From assembly GCA_903881425.1 (NCBI GenBank), contig CAIRTF010000114.1, forward strand, positions 1-64,000: a DNA stretch of 64,000 nt, written 5' to 3'. Shown here in pieces: positions 1-8,855 of this stretch. Source of the stretch: an uncultured Chitinophagaceae bacterium. GTDB taxonomy: Bacteria; Bacteroidota; Bacteroidia; Chitinophagales; Chitinophagaceae. Position numbers and translations under genes: made by a program. Below the pieces are notes generated by a model. That model saw only the letters and a program-made list of their open reading frames with translations. It ran no database searches and was not told the DNA's origin. The stretch's first letter is position 1, and the number at the start of each line of letters is the position of its first letter.

Positions 1-1
1 A

Positions 2-1216
2 TTGCATGCTGCAGATATTGCATCAGCGAATCAAAAAGTTAATCATCTTTCTCCAACTGATATAGCCGCAGACGAAGATTACTGGAGTTTTATTCAGCAA
101 GCATTCACTGTTAGTCCGAGTATCATCAATTTAAATAATGGCGGTGTTAGTCCTTCTCCACGAGTAGTGCAGGAAGCTGTTGAGCGATTTAATAAATTAT
201 CGAATGAAGGTCCCAGTTATTTTATGTGGCGCATATTGGATCAAGGCAGAGAACCACTCCGACAAAAATTAGCTGACTTAGCTGGATGTGATAAAGATGA
301 AATTGCAGTGAATAGAAATGCAACAGAAGCATTAAATACGGTAATCTATGGATTAGAATTGAGATCGGGCGATGAAGTGATTGGTACTAAACAAGATTAT
401 CCAAATATGATCAATGCATGGAAACAAAGAGCTACACGTGAAGGAATTGTGTACAAACAGATCAGTTTTAAATTTCCGATTGAAAATGATGAAGAAATTG
501 TGCATGCTTATGAACAAGCGATCACTGAAAAAACAAAGATCATTCATGTAACACATATTATTAATTGGGTTGGACAAATTATGCCGGTGAAAAAAATTGC
601 TGATATGGCACACAAGCATGGAATTGAAGTGATTTGTGATGGCGCACATAGTTTTGGTTTGTTAGATTTTAATATTCCCGATCTGAGTTGCGATTATTTT
701 GGAACATCCTTACATAAATTTTTAAGTGCACCGATTGGTAGCGGTATGCTATGGATCAAAAAAGAAAAGATAGAAAAAATATGGCCATTGGTTTGTAATG
801 ACAATCCCAAAAGTGATAACATCAGAAAGTTTGAAAGCCTTGGTACACGTAGCTTTCCTATTGAACAGGGAATTGGTGAAGCGGTAAATTTTCAAACAGC
901 TATTGGTAGTAAAAGAAAAGAAGAACGCATTCGTTATTTAAAAAATTATTGGGTAAATAAAGTAAAAGATGTACCTAAAGTAAAAATCAATACAAGTTTA
1001 AATGCAAAATATTCTTGCGCTATTTGCGGTGTAAGCGTAGATGGTATGACTCCGGGTGAATTAGATGGTGCATTGTTTAATAATTATAAAATACATACTG
1101 TTGGCATTGTTTGGGAAAATATTAGTTGTGTGCGTATAACACCGCATGTATATACCCGCTTGCAGGATTTAGATAAATTAGCAAAAGCCATCACCGAGAT
1201 TGCGGGGAGAAAGTAG
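2..1216 (+). CDS. Class V aminotransferase (isopenicillin N epimerase-like), 5' partial
   Basis: PLP-dependent fold-type I enzyme of the class V aminotransferase / isopenicillin N epimerase-like family. The C-terminal end is complete and the frame is open to the left window edge. Visible marks are the cofactor segment CDGAHSFG (Asp about residue 213, His about 216) and the Schiff-base lysine in GTSLHKFLSAP (about residue 239). The first codon in the window is a TTG, unlikely to be the real start. Family members usually have some 20-40 more residues, often a Tat signal, so the true start probably lies upstream. The substrate cannot be named; this family includes epimerases, cysteine desulfurases and aminotransferases. 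Confidence 0.85.
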   Translation: MHAADIASANQKVNHLSPTDIAADEDYWSFIQQAFTVSPSIINLNNGGVSPSPRVVQEAVERFNKLSNEGPSYFMWRILDQGREPLRQKLADLAGCDKDEIAVNRNATEALNTVIYGLELRSGDEVIGTKQDYPNMINAWKQRATREGIVYKQISFKFPIENDEEIVHAYEQAITEKTKIIHVTHIINWVGQIMPVKKIADMAHKHGIEVICDGAHSFGLLDFNIPDLSCDYFGTSLHKFLSAPIGSGMLWIKKEKIEKIWPLVCNDNPKSDNIRKFESLGTRSFPIEQGIGEAVNFQTAIGSKRKEERIRYLKNYWVNKVKDVPKVKINTSLNAKYSCAICGVSVDGMTPGELDGALFNNYKIHTVGIVWENISCVRITPHVYTRLQDLDKLAKAITEIAGRK

Positions 1217-1261
1217 GTTACTCTAATTATCAATTATCCCATCATTAATGATGGGGTTTAT

Positions 1262-1296
1262 AAAACAAAAACAGTCTTACAAAAATGCAAGACTGT
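1262..1296 (-). terminator. Rho-independent terminator after the THX gene
   Basis: Inverted repeat ACAGTCTT / AAGACTGT (1271-1278 and 1289-1296) with a 10-nt loop. On the minus strand it is followed by a T-rich tail (1262-1270). It lies 23 nt past the THX stop codon. Confidence 0.7.
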
Positions 1297-1318
1297 TTAA
1301 TAAAGTAAGGCTTCTTAA

Positions 1319-1435
1319 TTAAGAAGCTTTTTTTGCATCTTTCTTTTTTGGTGCAACAGCAGCATGTGGTCTGCTTTTACCAAAAGATCCTTTAAAACGT
1401 TTTCCTTTTGCTGTTTTTTTGTCACCTCTGCCCAT
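1319..1435 (-). CDS. 30S ribosomal protein THX (bTHX family)
   Basis: A 38-residue, very basic protein starting MGRGDKKTAKGKRFKGSFG, continuing with KSRPHAAVAPKKK and ending in KKAS. The N-terminal GRGDxKTxKGKxxxGSFGxxRP pattern is typical of Bacteroidota THX proteins, which in Thermus occupy a pocket in the head of the 30S subunit. The gene is too short for most ORF filters, but it has an ATG start, a terminator behind it and an HU gene upstream on the same strand. The HU terminator lies between the two genes, so THX probably has its own promoter in 1436-1470. Confidence 0.85.
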   Translation of the reverse strand: MGRGDKKTAKGKRFKGSFGKSRPHAAVAPKKKDAKKAS

Positions 1436-1470
1436 TGTTTTATTTTTTAGTTGATTGAGATATTTCACAA

Positions 1471-1500
1471 AAATAAAAAATCCCGCCGAAGTAGCGGGAC
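1471..1500 (-). terminator. Rho-independent terminator of the HU gene
   Basis: Stem TCCCGC / GCGGGA (1481-1486 and 1494-1499) with a 7-nt loop. On the minus strand a T-run follows (1471-1480). It starts about 20 nt after the HU stop codon. Confidence 0.8.
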
Positions 1501-1521
1501 TTTTAATTCGCTTTGTAAGAA

Positions 1522-1791
1522 TTAAAGTTTACCACTCAATTCTTTACCTGCTTTAAAGCGTGCAACTTTTTTAGCTTTAATTTTAATCGCAGCACCTGTT
1601 TGCGGGTTACGACCTGTACGAGCAGCACGTTTAGATACTGAGAAAGTTCCAAAACCAACCAAGGTAACTTTACCACCACCTTTTAAAGTTTTAGTAACTG
1701 CTTCTACAAAAGAATCCAAAGCAGCATTAGCTTGTGTTTTAGTAACGCCAGCATCTTCGGCAATCTTTGCAATCAATTCAGCTTTGTTCAT
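1522..1791 (-). CDS. HU family DNA-binding protein
   Basis: Histone-like protein of 89 residues, the usual HU length. It binds DNA as a dimer without strong sequence preference and compacts and bends the nucleoid. The signature [21 protein letters not shown] (split here as [15 protein letters not shown] then RNPQTG) includes the beta-arm with the RNPQTG tip and its DNA-intercalating proline. The start is ATG. A good Bacteroidota promoter lies 33-62 nt upstream and a terminator follows, so this is a single-gene unit. Confidence 0.95.
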   Translation of the reverse strand: MNKAELIAKIAEDAGVTKTQANAALDSFVEAVTKTLKGGGKVTLVGFGTFSVSKRAARTGRNPQTGAAIKIKAKKVARFKAGKELSGKL

Positions 1792-1823
1792 AGTTATTTT
1801 TTTAATGAGTTATTTAACTGCAA

Positions 1824-1853
1824 CAAATGTATAGTCTTTTATCAATCAACAAA
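1824..1853 (-). promoter_or_regulatory. Bacteroidota-type promoter of the HU gene
   Basis: Read on the minus strand, a -33 TTTG (1850-1853) is followed by 18 nt and then TACATTTG (1824-1831), an exact match to the TAnnTTTG -7 element. The predicted transcription start gives a leader of about 30 nt. The rest of the 1792-2086 gap shows no further gene. Confidence 0.7.
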
Positions 1854-2086
1854 ATATTTTTTATCATTTTTTAGTATGACAAAAATCCGCTAAAATCCTT
1901 ATTTGGTGTGCGTTTGATAAGTTTTGACTTTTTTAAAAATTTTCCGCAAAAAAAATAAAACGGCTGAAATTCAGTGTGGGCAAGTGTTTCAGAAGATGTT
2001 CGATGAAAACCTTAGCCAATAAGGGTTTGCGAGAAATATAGTGAAGTTTTGTGATTGACAAAATTATCTTCATAAAGTTTCCACAC

Positions 2087-2392
2087 TTAATGCACAACAC
2101 GCATTAATGAACGAAAACCTGTAAAACGATTGCCCCAGGTGGTGTATGCATCTTGCCTTAATGCAGGTGCAAATGCATCGATATATTTTTTGTAATCATC
2201 TTCATTGGCAGCATAATATTGTGCGGCATAAGTAACGCCATCACTTTCATCTATTTCTAAAACTTGTACGAATTGAAATTTGGTGAAACAACCGGAACGC
2301 ATTACTTCAGGAATATGTTTTGTTTTCATCCATTCTACCCATGCTTCATGAATACTGTGTTCCACTTTAGTGGTAACATTATAAATGATCAT
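2087..2392 (-). CDS. DUF4286 family protein
   Basis: A 101-residue cytosolic protein starting MIIYNVTTKVEHSIHEAW, typical of DUF4286 proteins of Bacteroidota, which have a ferredoxin-like alpha/beta-barrel look. The function is unknown. I chose the ATG at 2392 because the longer frame would run into the upstream xth gene, and from here the gap to the xth stop is only 2 nt. It is therefore very likely co-transcribed with exonuclease III. Confidence 0.8.
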   Translation of the reverse strand: MIIYNVTTKVEHSIHEAWVEWMKTKHIPEVMRSGCFTKFQFVQVLEIDESDGVTYAAQYYAANEDDYKKYIDAFAPALRQDAYTTWGNRFTGFRSLMRVVH

Positions 2393-2394
2393 AC

Positions 2395-3165
2395 TTATTT
2401 TTTTAATTCCAAATAAATAGGACAATGATCGCTTTGTTTAACATCAGGATAAATGTCTGCTGCTAAAATGTGATTCTTTAAATTCTCTGTAACACAGATA
2501 TAGTCTATTCTCCAGCCTTTATTCTGTAAACGAACACTGGGGAAACGCTGGCTCCACCAACTGTATTTATGTGCAGTAGTTGGATGAATGAAACGAAATG
2601 TATCAATAAAACCATTCGATAAAAATTTCGTCATCCATTCTCTTTCCTGCGGTAAAAACCCCGAAGAATTTTTATTTCCTTTCGGATCATGAATATCAAT
2701 TTCTGTATGTGCAATATTATAATCTCCGGTAATAATTAATTTCGGTCTTGTTTTTTTTAGTTCATTTAAGTAATCTAAAAATTCATCTAACCATTTGTAT
2801 TTATAAGTTTGTCTTTCATCGCCACTGGTGCCGCTTGGAAAATATGCATTGATCAAAGTAAGTGAACCAAAATCTACTCTTATTACTCTTCCTTCAAAAT
2901 CACTTTGTTCCTTTTTATGACCATATTCAACAAGCGTTGGTTTTATTTTGGTAAACACTGCAACACCGCTATATCCTTTTTTTTGTGCAGAGAACCAAAA
3001 TGTTTCAAAACCTAATGCTTCCAATTGTTTATAATCCACATCATCTTTATTGGCTTTTGTTTCCTGAATACAAATGATATCGGCAGGATCGGTCTTTAAC
3101 CAATCAATCAAACCTTTCTTCATGGCAGCACGAATGCCATTGGTGTTATATGATATAATACGCAT
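2395..3165 (-). CDS. xth: Exodeoxyribonuclease III (ExoA/Xth family AP endonuclease)
   Basis: A 256-residue member of the exonuclease-endonuclease-phosphatase superfamily that cuts DNA at abasic sites in base-excision repair. Catalytic marks appear in order: SYNTNGIRA at the N-terminus (metal-binding Asn), CIQETKA (metal-binding Glu), GDYNIAHTEIDIHDP (catalytic Asp/Asn) and the terminal SDHCPIYLEL (Asp-His pair). The length fits the family. It sits 4 nt from the next upstream gene (3170) and 2 nt from the DUF4286 gene, so the three genes are probably one transcript. Confidence 0.93.
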   Translation of the reverse strand: MRIISYNTNGIRAAMKKGLIDWLKTDPADIICIQETKANKDDVDYKQLEALGFETFWFSAQKKGYSGVAVFTKIKPTLVEYGHKKEQSDFEGRVIRVDFGSLTLINAYFPSGTSGDERQTYKYKWLDEFLDYLNELKKTRPKLIITGDYNIAHTEIDIHDPKGNKNSSGFLPQEREWMTKFLSNGFIDTFRFIHPTTAHKYSWWSQRFPSVRLQNKGWRIDYICVTENLKNHILAADIYPDVKQSDHCPIYLELKK

Positions 3166-3169
3166 GAAA

Positions 3170-3997
3170 TTATTTTAATTGTTTACCGCCCTGAAATACA
3201 TAACCTAAATTTAAGATTAATTCATAAGTGCCGAATGATTGGCTTGCAGTGCCTTGATAAATTTTTAATCCGCTGTAGCTGGCATAATCTATTTTGTTAC
3301 AGAATTCTAAAAATATATGTTTACCAAAGGTTGCTCTCACTGCACCTTCTACACCCGTATTCCAACCACCAATTTGAAAATGCGGATCATTCTTTGCACC
3401 AAACAAACAATTTTCTACATGTGGAATTAATGGACCAATACCGGCTTTACCTAACAAATCAAGTTTAAATTTATTATTCTTTGGTTTGATGATAGGCCAT
3501 TTCTTTACAACATTGAATAATAAAAAATTCGCTCCGTTATTTAAGTAATAATAAAATTTCGAAGCAGGGTTTACTGTAATGTTATCGTTGAAATGCACAG
3601 TAGAATCAATGTTTCTATTGTTTAAAGTGCCCACAATATGTGCTTGTTGATCGGCAATAATATATTTGGTATGATCGAAGTTTATTTCAAAACCAATATT
3701 CTTCTTTTTATTGTACCATCCAATTCTGTAATTGTATTGTGGAATAGATAATGGAATTGAAAGTAATCCCTGATCCCAGCCAATATGATCATGTGCAGTA
3801 ACACTTGCAAACTTATAATCATTTCCCAATGATGGTTGTACCACGTGTACAGAACTTTGCGTGTACCATTCTGTATTGTATCCCCAGGAAAAATAAAATT
3901 CATTTTTGCGTTCCTTTTTTTGTGTATTCGATTGCGCAGCAATTTTATTGAATAAGACAAAACTGAAAAGAAAAACTGAAAAGACTCTTGTAGACAT
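3170..3997 (-). CDS. Secreted protein, probable outer-membrane beta-barrel, function unknown
   Basis: A 275-residue protein with a signal peptide (MSTRVFSVFLFSFVLFNKIAAQ, cleavage after AAQ about residue 22; first 20 residues hydrophobic). The body is rich in aromatic residues and alternating strand-like segments and ends in an amphipathic strand (LILNLGYVFQ), as in outer-membrane barrels. I do not recognise a named family. It is the first gene of the minus-strand unit that continues into xth and the DUF4286 gene. A 134-nt gap separates it from the divergent LOG-family gene. Confidence 0.65.
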   Translation of the reverse strand: MSTRVFSVFLFSFVLFNKIAAQSNTQKKERKNEFYFSWGYNTEWYTQSSVHVVQPSLGNDYKFASVTAHDHIGWDQGLLSIPLSIPQYNYRIGWYNKKKNIGFEINFDHTKYIIADQQAHIVGTLNNRNIDSTVHFNDNITVNPASKFYYYLNNGANFLLFNVVKKWPIIKPKNNKFKLDLLGKAGIGPLIPHVENCLFGAKNDPHFQIGGWNTGVEGAVRATFGKHIFLEFCNKIDYASYSGLKIYQGTASQSFGTYELILNLGYVFQGGKQLK

Positions 3998-4131
3998 CTA
4001 ATAAAAATTTTATGGAAATAATTGTCAAAATTAAGCAGCTAAAGTGAAATATCTTTTTTTAAATAGAATATGATTGTTTGCGGTTATGTAAAACGCACAG
4101 ATACATAAAAAATTTGTTGTTATTTTATGGT

Positions 4132-4863
4132 ATGAAAGAACAAAATTCACTCGTTATAGGAAAAGAACATTTTTATTTAGAAGGGCCAAAGTCGAGATGG
4201 AGCGAATTGGGTTTAGCCTGGAAAGTATTCAGAGAATTCATTAAAGGATTCAGGACATTACACTTTGTTGGACCTTGCATTACTGTTTTTGGCAGTGCAC
4301 GTTTTACCGAAGAACATCCTTATTATCTGGCGGCACGTGAATTCGGGAAACGTATAGCAGCATTGGGTTTTACTACTATGACAGGTGGCGGGCCGGGCAT
4401 TATGGAAGCAGCCAATCGCGGTGCTTTTGAAGCAAAAGGTGAATCGGTAGGATGTAATATTAAATTACCGTTTGAGCAAAAATTAAATCCTTATGTAAAT
4501 ACTTCTATCACTTTCGAACATTTTTTTGTGCGTAAAGTGATGTTGGTGAAATATTCTTATGCATTTATAATTATGCCAGGCGGTTTTGGAACAATGGATG
4601 AATTTTTTGAAACCATCACATTAATTCAAACAAAGACCATGAAACAATTTCCCATTGTTTTATACGGCAAAACGTATTATGCTGAATTGATGAAAACGAT
4701 TGAAGGAATGTCGAACGATGGAACTATTTCTCCTGAGGATATGAAATTAGTTTTATTAACGGATAATTTTGATGAAGCCATCAATCATATCGAAATGTAT
4801 GTTGCCAAGAATTACGAAAAACATCCGCGAAAGAAATTGTGGTGGTTGTTCGAAAAAGATTAG
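4132..4863 (+). CDS. LOG family / TIGR00730 Rossmann-fold protein
   Basis: A 243-residue protein of the LOG family, which includes cytokinin-nucleotide phosphoribohydrolases and pyrimidine/purine-nucleotide nucleosidases. Key motifs are GGGPGIMEAANRGA (nucleotide binding) and PGGFGTMDEFFE (the PGGxGTxxE catalytic motif). I chose the ATG at 4132 rather than an upstream TTG at 4078 because family similarity begins there. It converges with metH-C, with 10 nt between stop codons and no visible terminator. In bacteria without cytokinin signalling it is usually read as a nucleotide-salvage hydrolase; the substrate here is open. Confidence 0.85.
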   Translation: MKEQNSLVIGKEHFYLEGPKSRWSELGLAWKVFREFIKGFRTLHFVGPCITVFGSARFTEEHPYYLAAREFGKRIAALGFTTMTGGGPGIMEAANRGAFEAKGESVGCNIKLPFEQKLNPYVNTSITFEHFFVRKVMLVKYSYAFIIMPGGFGTMDEFFETITLIQTKTMKQFPIVLYGKTYYAELMKTIEGMSNDGTISPEDMKLVLLTDNFDEAINHIEMYVAKNYEKHPRKKLWWLFEKD

Positions 4864-4873
4864 TTGTATTCAG

Positions 4874-7567
4874 CTATTCCAAATTCTGCCCCAACCATCT
4901 TTCTAATTCTTCAATCGGCATTTTTTTTCTGTTAGCATAATCTGCTAATTGATCTTTCGTGATTTTTCCTACACCAAAATACTGACTTTGCGGATGACTA
5001 AAATACCAACCGCAAACAGAAGATGCAGGATACATGGCTAAACTTTCGGTTAGTGTAATGCCGGTGTTTTCTGTTGCATTGAGCAATTCAAACAATTTAT
5101 ATTTTTCAGTATGATCCGGGCAAGCAGGATAACCGGGTGCAGGACGAATGCCCTGATATTTTTCATGAATTAAATCTTCATTACTTAATTGTTCATCTTT
5201 TGCATATCCCCAAAATTCATTTCTTGTTCTTTTGTGCAAACACTCTGCAAATGCTTCTGCCAGACGATCTGCCAATGCCTGTAACATAATTTTATTATAA
5301 TCATCATGATTGGCTTCGAATGCTTTAATATGGTTTTCAATTCCATGAATGGTTACTGCAAATGCACCGATATAATCTGACGATGGACGAATGAAATCTG
5401 CTAAAGATAAATTCGGTTGATCTTTTGCTTTTTGAATTTGTTGACGAAGGAAATTCAATTTAATATTTCCCTTTTTTAATTCAACTTCATCATCCTTACT
5501 TGCTGCTTCCCAAAAACCAACAACACCTTTTGCATTCAACCATTTTTCTTTAATAATCTTGTCTAATAAAGCATTCGCATCATCGTATAATTTAGTGGCT
5601 TCTTTTCCAACAACACCATCATTTAATATCTCCGGAAAATTGCCATGCATTTCCCATGCAATAAAAAATGGCTTCCAATCAATGTATTGTCTTAATTCAT
5701 TTAAATCATAATCAGCAAAAACTTTTGTGCCTGTAAATGTTGGTGCGACAGGTGTATAATTATTCCAATCAATTTTTACTTTATTCTTTTTTGCTTCATC
5801 GTAAGACAAATAATTTTTTACAGTTCTTTTATTGTCGAAATTTTCTTTGAGTTGTTTGTATTCCGTGTCAATATTTTTTAAGAAATCAATTTTCATTTCT
5901 TTATTTAATAAAGAGCCAGCAACTGTTACACTTCGGGATGCATCTAAAACATGTACCACACCATTCTCATACTCCGGAGCAATTTTAACAGCAGTATGCG
6001 TTCGAGAAGTGGTAGCACCGCCAATTAACAAAGGTTGTTTCATATTGCGACGCTTCATCTCTTTGGCAATATGAACCATCTCATCTAAAGATGGGGTAAT
6101 CAATCCGCTTAATCCAATGATGTCAACATTTTCTTTTTGTGCTGCATCTAATATTTTATCCGTTGGAACCATAACACCTAAATCCGTAATATCGTAACCA
6201 TTACATCCTAATACCACACCAACAATATTTTTACCAATATCATGTACATCACCTTTTACGGTTGCCAATAAAATTTTTGCAGCTCCTGCAGCTTCTTTAT
6301 TTTCTGTTCCTGCTTTTAAATGTGCTTGTTTTCTCTCTTCTTTTTCTTGTTCAATATAAGGTGTTAAAACAGCTACACTTTTTTTCATTACTCTGGCGCT
6401 CTTTACTACTTGTGGTAAAAACATTTTACCACTTCCAAATAAATCTCCTACCACATTCATTCCATCCATTAGCGGACCTTCAATCACATCTAACGGTTTT
6501 GGATATTTAACTCTCGCTTCTTCTGTATCAATATCAATATAATCAGTAATGCCGTTAACCAATGAGTGCTTCAAACGCTCTTCCACACTGGTATTGCGCC
6601 ATGCTTCATCTTTTATTTCAACTTTTCCTTTTGCTTTAACTGTTTCTGCATGTACAATTAATTTTTCTGTTGCTTCATTGTTATCATTATTTCTATTCAA
6701 CAAAACATCTTCGCATAAATTTCTAAGCGTTGGTTCAATTTCATCATATACAACTAATTGTCCTGCATTCACAATACCCATATCCATTCCGGCTTTAATG
6801 GCATGAAATAAGAAAACGGAATGAATGGCTTCTCTCACGTGATCGTTACCGCGAAAAGAAAAAGAAACATTGGAAACACCACCACTCACTTTAGTCAATG
6901 GCATTAATCTTTTTATTTCTTTGGTTGCTTCAATAAAATCAACTGCATAATTATTGTGTTCTTCAATACCTGTTGCAACAGCAAAAATATTTGGATCGAA
7001 GATGATGTCTTGAGGGGCATAACCAACTTGCTCAGTTAATATTTTATATGCTCTATAACAAATTTCTATTTTTCTTTCTCTGGTATCAGCTTGTCCTTTT
7101 TCATCAAATGCCATTACGATAATTGATGCACCATAACTCTGACAAATAAATGCTTGCTGAATAAATTTTTCTTCTCCTTCTTTCATGGAGATGGAATTCA
7201 CAATACATTTTCCCTGCACACATTTTAATCCGGCTTCTATGATCTCAAATTTCGAAGAATCAATCATGATTGGAATCTTCGCAATATCAGGCTCAGCTTG
7301 TAATAAATTTAAAAATGTGGTCATGGCTTGAACACCCTCTAATAAAGCATCATCCATGTTCACATCTAATATTTGTGCGCCGCTTTCTACTTGTTGACGG
7401 GCAACAGATAATGCTTCTTCATATTTATTTTCTTTGATAAGACGAGCAAATTTTTTAGAACCGGTTACATTGGTTCTTTCACCAACATTTACAAAGTTAG
7501 TTTCCGGGCGAATGATCAAAGGTTCTAATCCTGATAAGCGTAAATATGGTTTGATGGATGTACTCAT
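4874..7567 (-). CDS. metH: Methionine synthase, C-terminal subunit (folate, B12 and activation domains)
   Basis: An 897-residue protein holding everything of cobalamin-dependent methionine synthase except the homocysteine domain. In order: pterin-binding domain starting [17 protein letters not shown], the cap domain, the B12-binding domain with [20 protein letters not shown] (the His of DxHxxG ligates cobalt), and the SAM-dependent reactivation domain with [12 protein letters not shown]. The ATG at 7567 is preferred over a TTG nine bases upstream. It starts 9 nt after the homocysteine-domain gene, so the two are translated from one message and must form a two-chain enzyme. Split MetH is frequent in Bacteroidota. 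Confidence 0.95.
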   Translation of the reverse strand: MSTSIKPYLRLSGLEPLIIRPETNFVNVGERTNVTGSKKFARLIKENKYEEALSVARQQVESGAQILDVNMDDALLEGVQAMTTFLNLLQAEPDIAKIPIMIDSSKFEIIEAGLKCVQGKCIVNSISMKEGEEKFIQQAFICQSYGASIIVMAFDEKGQADTRERKIEICYRAYKILTEQVGYAPQDIIFDPNIFAVATGIEEHNNYAVDFIEATKEIKRLMPLTKVSGGVSNVSFSFRGNDHVREAIHSVFLFHAIKAGMDMGIVNAGQLVVYDEIEPTLRNLCEDVLLNRNNDNNEATEKLIVHAETVKAKGKVEIKDEAWRNTSVEERLKHSLVNGITDYIDIDTEEARVKYPKPLDVIEGPLMDGMNVVGDLFGSGKMFLPQVVKSARVMKKSVAVLTPYIEQEKEERKQAHLKAGTENKEAAGAAKILLATVKGDVHDIGKNIVGVVLGCNGYDITDLGVMVPTDKILDAAQKENVDIIGLSGLITPSLDEMVHIAKEMKRRNMKQPLLIGGATTSRTHTAVKIAPEYENGVVHVLDASRSVTVAGSLLNKEMKIDFLKNIDTEYKQLKENFDNKRTVKNYLSYDEAKKNKVKIDWNNYTPVAPTFTGTKVFADYDLNELRQYIDWKPFFIAWEMHGNFPEILNDGVVGKEATKLYDDANALLDKIIKEKWLNAKGVVGFWEAASKDDEVELKKGNIKLNFLRQQIQKAKDQPNLSLADFIRPSSDYIGAFAVTIHGIENHIKAFEANHDDYNKIMLQALADRLAEAFAECLHKRTRNEFWGYAKDEQLSNEDLIHEKYQGIRPAPGYPACPDHTEKYKLFELLNATENTGITLTESLAMYPASSVCGWYFSHPQSQYFGVGKITKDQLADYANRKKMPIEELERWLGQNLE

Positions 7568-7576
7568 TTTATTCAA

Positions 7577-8599
7577 TTATGCTAGTGCAGTTTCAATAAT
7601 TGGTAATTTTCTCGGACTGATATTCTTTACATGTTCTGCAATATGTTTGATATGATCAGGAGTTGTTCCGCAACAACCACCTACAATATTTACAAAACCC
7701 TCATTTGCCCATTCTTCGATAAAATGTGCGGTTTGATGTGGTTGTTCATCATATTCTCCCATGGCATTAGGCAAACCTGCATTTGGATAAGCTGAAGTAT
7801 AGCAAGATGCAATCTCACTTAATTCTTCAATATGACTGCGCATTTCAGCAGCCCCCAATGCACAATTCAATCCAACACTTAATGGTTTGGCATGCATTAC
7901 AGAAGTATAAAATGCTTCTAATGTTTGTCCGCTCAATGTTCTGCCACTTGCATCCGTGATAGTGCCACTGATCATCACAGGTAACTCTTTTTGTTTGGTA
8001 TCTCTGAAATATTTTTTGATAGCGAAGATGGCAGCTTTGGCATTCAATGTATCGAAGATGGTTTCAATTAATAAAATATCTACTCCACCATCTACCAAAC
8101 CTTTGATCTGTTCGTAATATGCAGCAACCACTTCATCAAATGTTACGGCACGATAACCGGGATTATTTACATCAGGCGATAAACTCAATGTTTTATTTAA
8201 AGGACCAATGGCACCGGCAACAAATTTCTGTTGTGTGATGTGTGATGTTTGATTTGATTGAAATTGATCAATAGCAGCACGTGCGCATTTTGCCGATGCA
8301 ACATTTAATTCATAGGCCAGTGCTTGCATTTCATAATCTGCTTGAGCAATAACAGTACTGCTGAATGTATTGGTTTCGATGATATCGGCACCTGCTTCTA
8401 AATATTGTTTATGAATGCCAATAATAATTTCCGGTTGTGTGATGCTTAACAAATCATTATTGCCTTTTACATCGCAATGCCAATTTTTAAAACGCTCACC
8501 GCGATAATCTTTTTCTTCTAATTTATGTCGTTGAATCATGGTACCCATCGCACCATCTATCACCAAAATTCTTTTTTCTAATTCTTGTTGAATACTCAT
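7577..8599 (-). CDS. Methionine synthase, homocysteine-binding subunit
   Basis: A 340-residue homocysteine S-methyltransferase domain, first gene of the split metH pair. It carries [11 protein letters not shown] at the N-terminus, the first zinc cysteine in VGLNCALG and the Cys-Cys pair in [11 protein letters not shown]. It supplies activated homocysteine to the methyl-cobalamin of the downstream subunit. ATG 8599 is chosen over a TTG at 8665. A TAAGTTTG -7 element lies 22-29 nt upstream. A short imperfect repeat (8231-8260) is read through in frame in the segment [16 protein letters not shown]. Confidence 0.93.
   Translation of the reverse strand: MSIQQELEKRILVIDGAMGTMIQRHKLEEKDYRGERFKNWHCDVKGNNDLLSITQPEIIIGIHKQYLEAGADIIETNTFSSTVIAQADYEMQALAYELNVASAKCARAAIDQFQSNQTSHITQQKFVAGAIGPLNKTLSLSPDVNNPGYRAVTFDEVVAAYYEQIKGLVDGGVDILLIETIFDTLNAKAAIFAIKKYFRDTKQKELPVMISGTITDASGRTLSGQTLEAFYTSVMHAKPLSVGLNCALGAAEMRSHIEELSEIASCYTSAYPNAGLPNAMGEYDEQPHQTAHFIEEWANEGFVNIVGGCCGTTPDHIKHIAEHVKNISPRKLPIIETALA
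8231..8260. repeat. Short TGTGATG-type tandem repeat inside metH-N
   Basis: TGTGATG appears twice (TGTGATGTGTGATG) followed by degenerate copies TTTGATT and TGATTG. It encodes the polar segment [10 protein letters not shown] of the homocysteine domain, where the family normally has a loop. It resembles the short repeats found inside the arginine genes further on. Confidence 0.5.
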
Positions 8600-8620
8600 T
8601 CCCTTAGATTTTAAATAGAT

Positions 8621-8628
8621 CAAACTTA
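8621..8628 (-). promoter_or_regulatory. -7 element of the metH operon promoter
   Basis: TAAGTTTG on the minus strand matches TAnnTTTG exactly and ends 22 nt before the ATG. No convincing -33 TTTG at the usual distance was found. No SAM or cobalamin riboswitch motif was recognised between this site and 8855. Confidence 0.45.
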
Positions 8629-8646
8629 TTGAGTATTGTTCTGAAA

Positions 8647-8696
8647 GTTGAAGTGAGTGACACAACGAAGTTTGGCTTTGTTATGTCGCCGACTGC
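8647..8696. repeat. REP-like palindrome upstream of metH
   Basis: The arms GACACAACGAAG (8659-8670) and CTTTGTTATGTC (8676-8687) pair over 12 positions with one mismatch and one G-T around a 5-nt loop. Each arm is followed outward by a related ACTC/CGAC-ACT stretch. One arm matches a second copy at 53545-53564, so this is probably a dispersed palindromic repeat. Confidence 0.5.
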
Positions 8697-8799
8697 AAAA
8701 TTATTGACTAAATTAAAACGTTGAGAGAGTTCGCTGATAAGTGATACTTCTTTACGTTTATTAGTTCAATTTTTTGGACAGGCCGAACAATAAACAAAT

Positions 8800-8829
8800 C
8801 CGCCTGCTGCATGCAAAAATAGCAGGCGG
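8800..8829 (-). terminator. Hairpin terminator after the YceI-like gene
   Basis: Perfect 9-bp stem CCGCCTGCT / AGCAGGCGG (8800-8808, 8821-8829) with a 12-nt loop. It lies 27 nt after the stop of the minus-strand gene at 8856. The T-tail is weak (ATTTGTTT). Confidence 0.6.
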
Positions 8830-8855
8830 AGATTGAATTTCCAAAGATTATATGT

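Noticed and set aside
1792-2086. Possible replication origin between HU and the DUF4286 gene (TTTCCACAC, TTTTCCGCAA look a little like DnaA boxes)
   Set aside because: No cluster of proper DnaA boxes and no dnaA/dnaN nearby. Only the HU promoter is supported.
8600-8855. SAM or cobalamin riboswitch upstream of metH
   Set aside because: The conserved cores of these riboswitches were not found on the minus strand. The hairpin there is better explained as a REP-like repeat.
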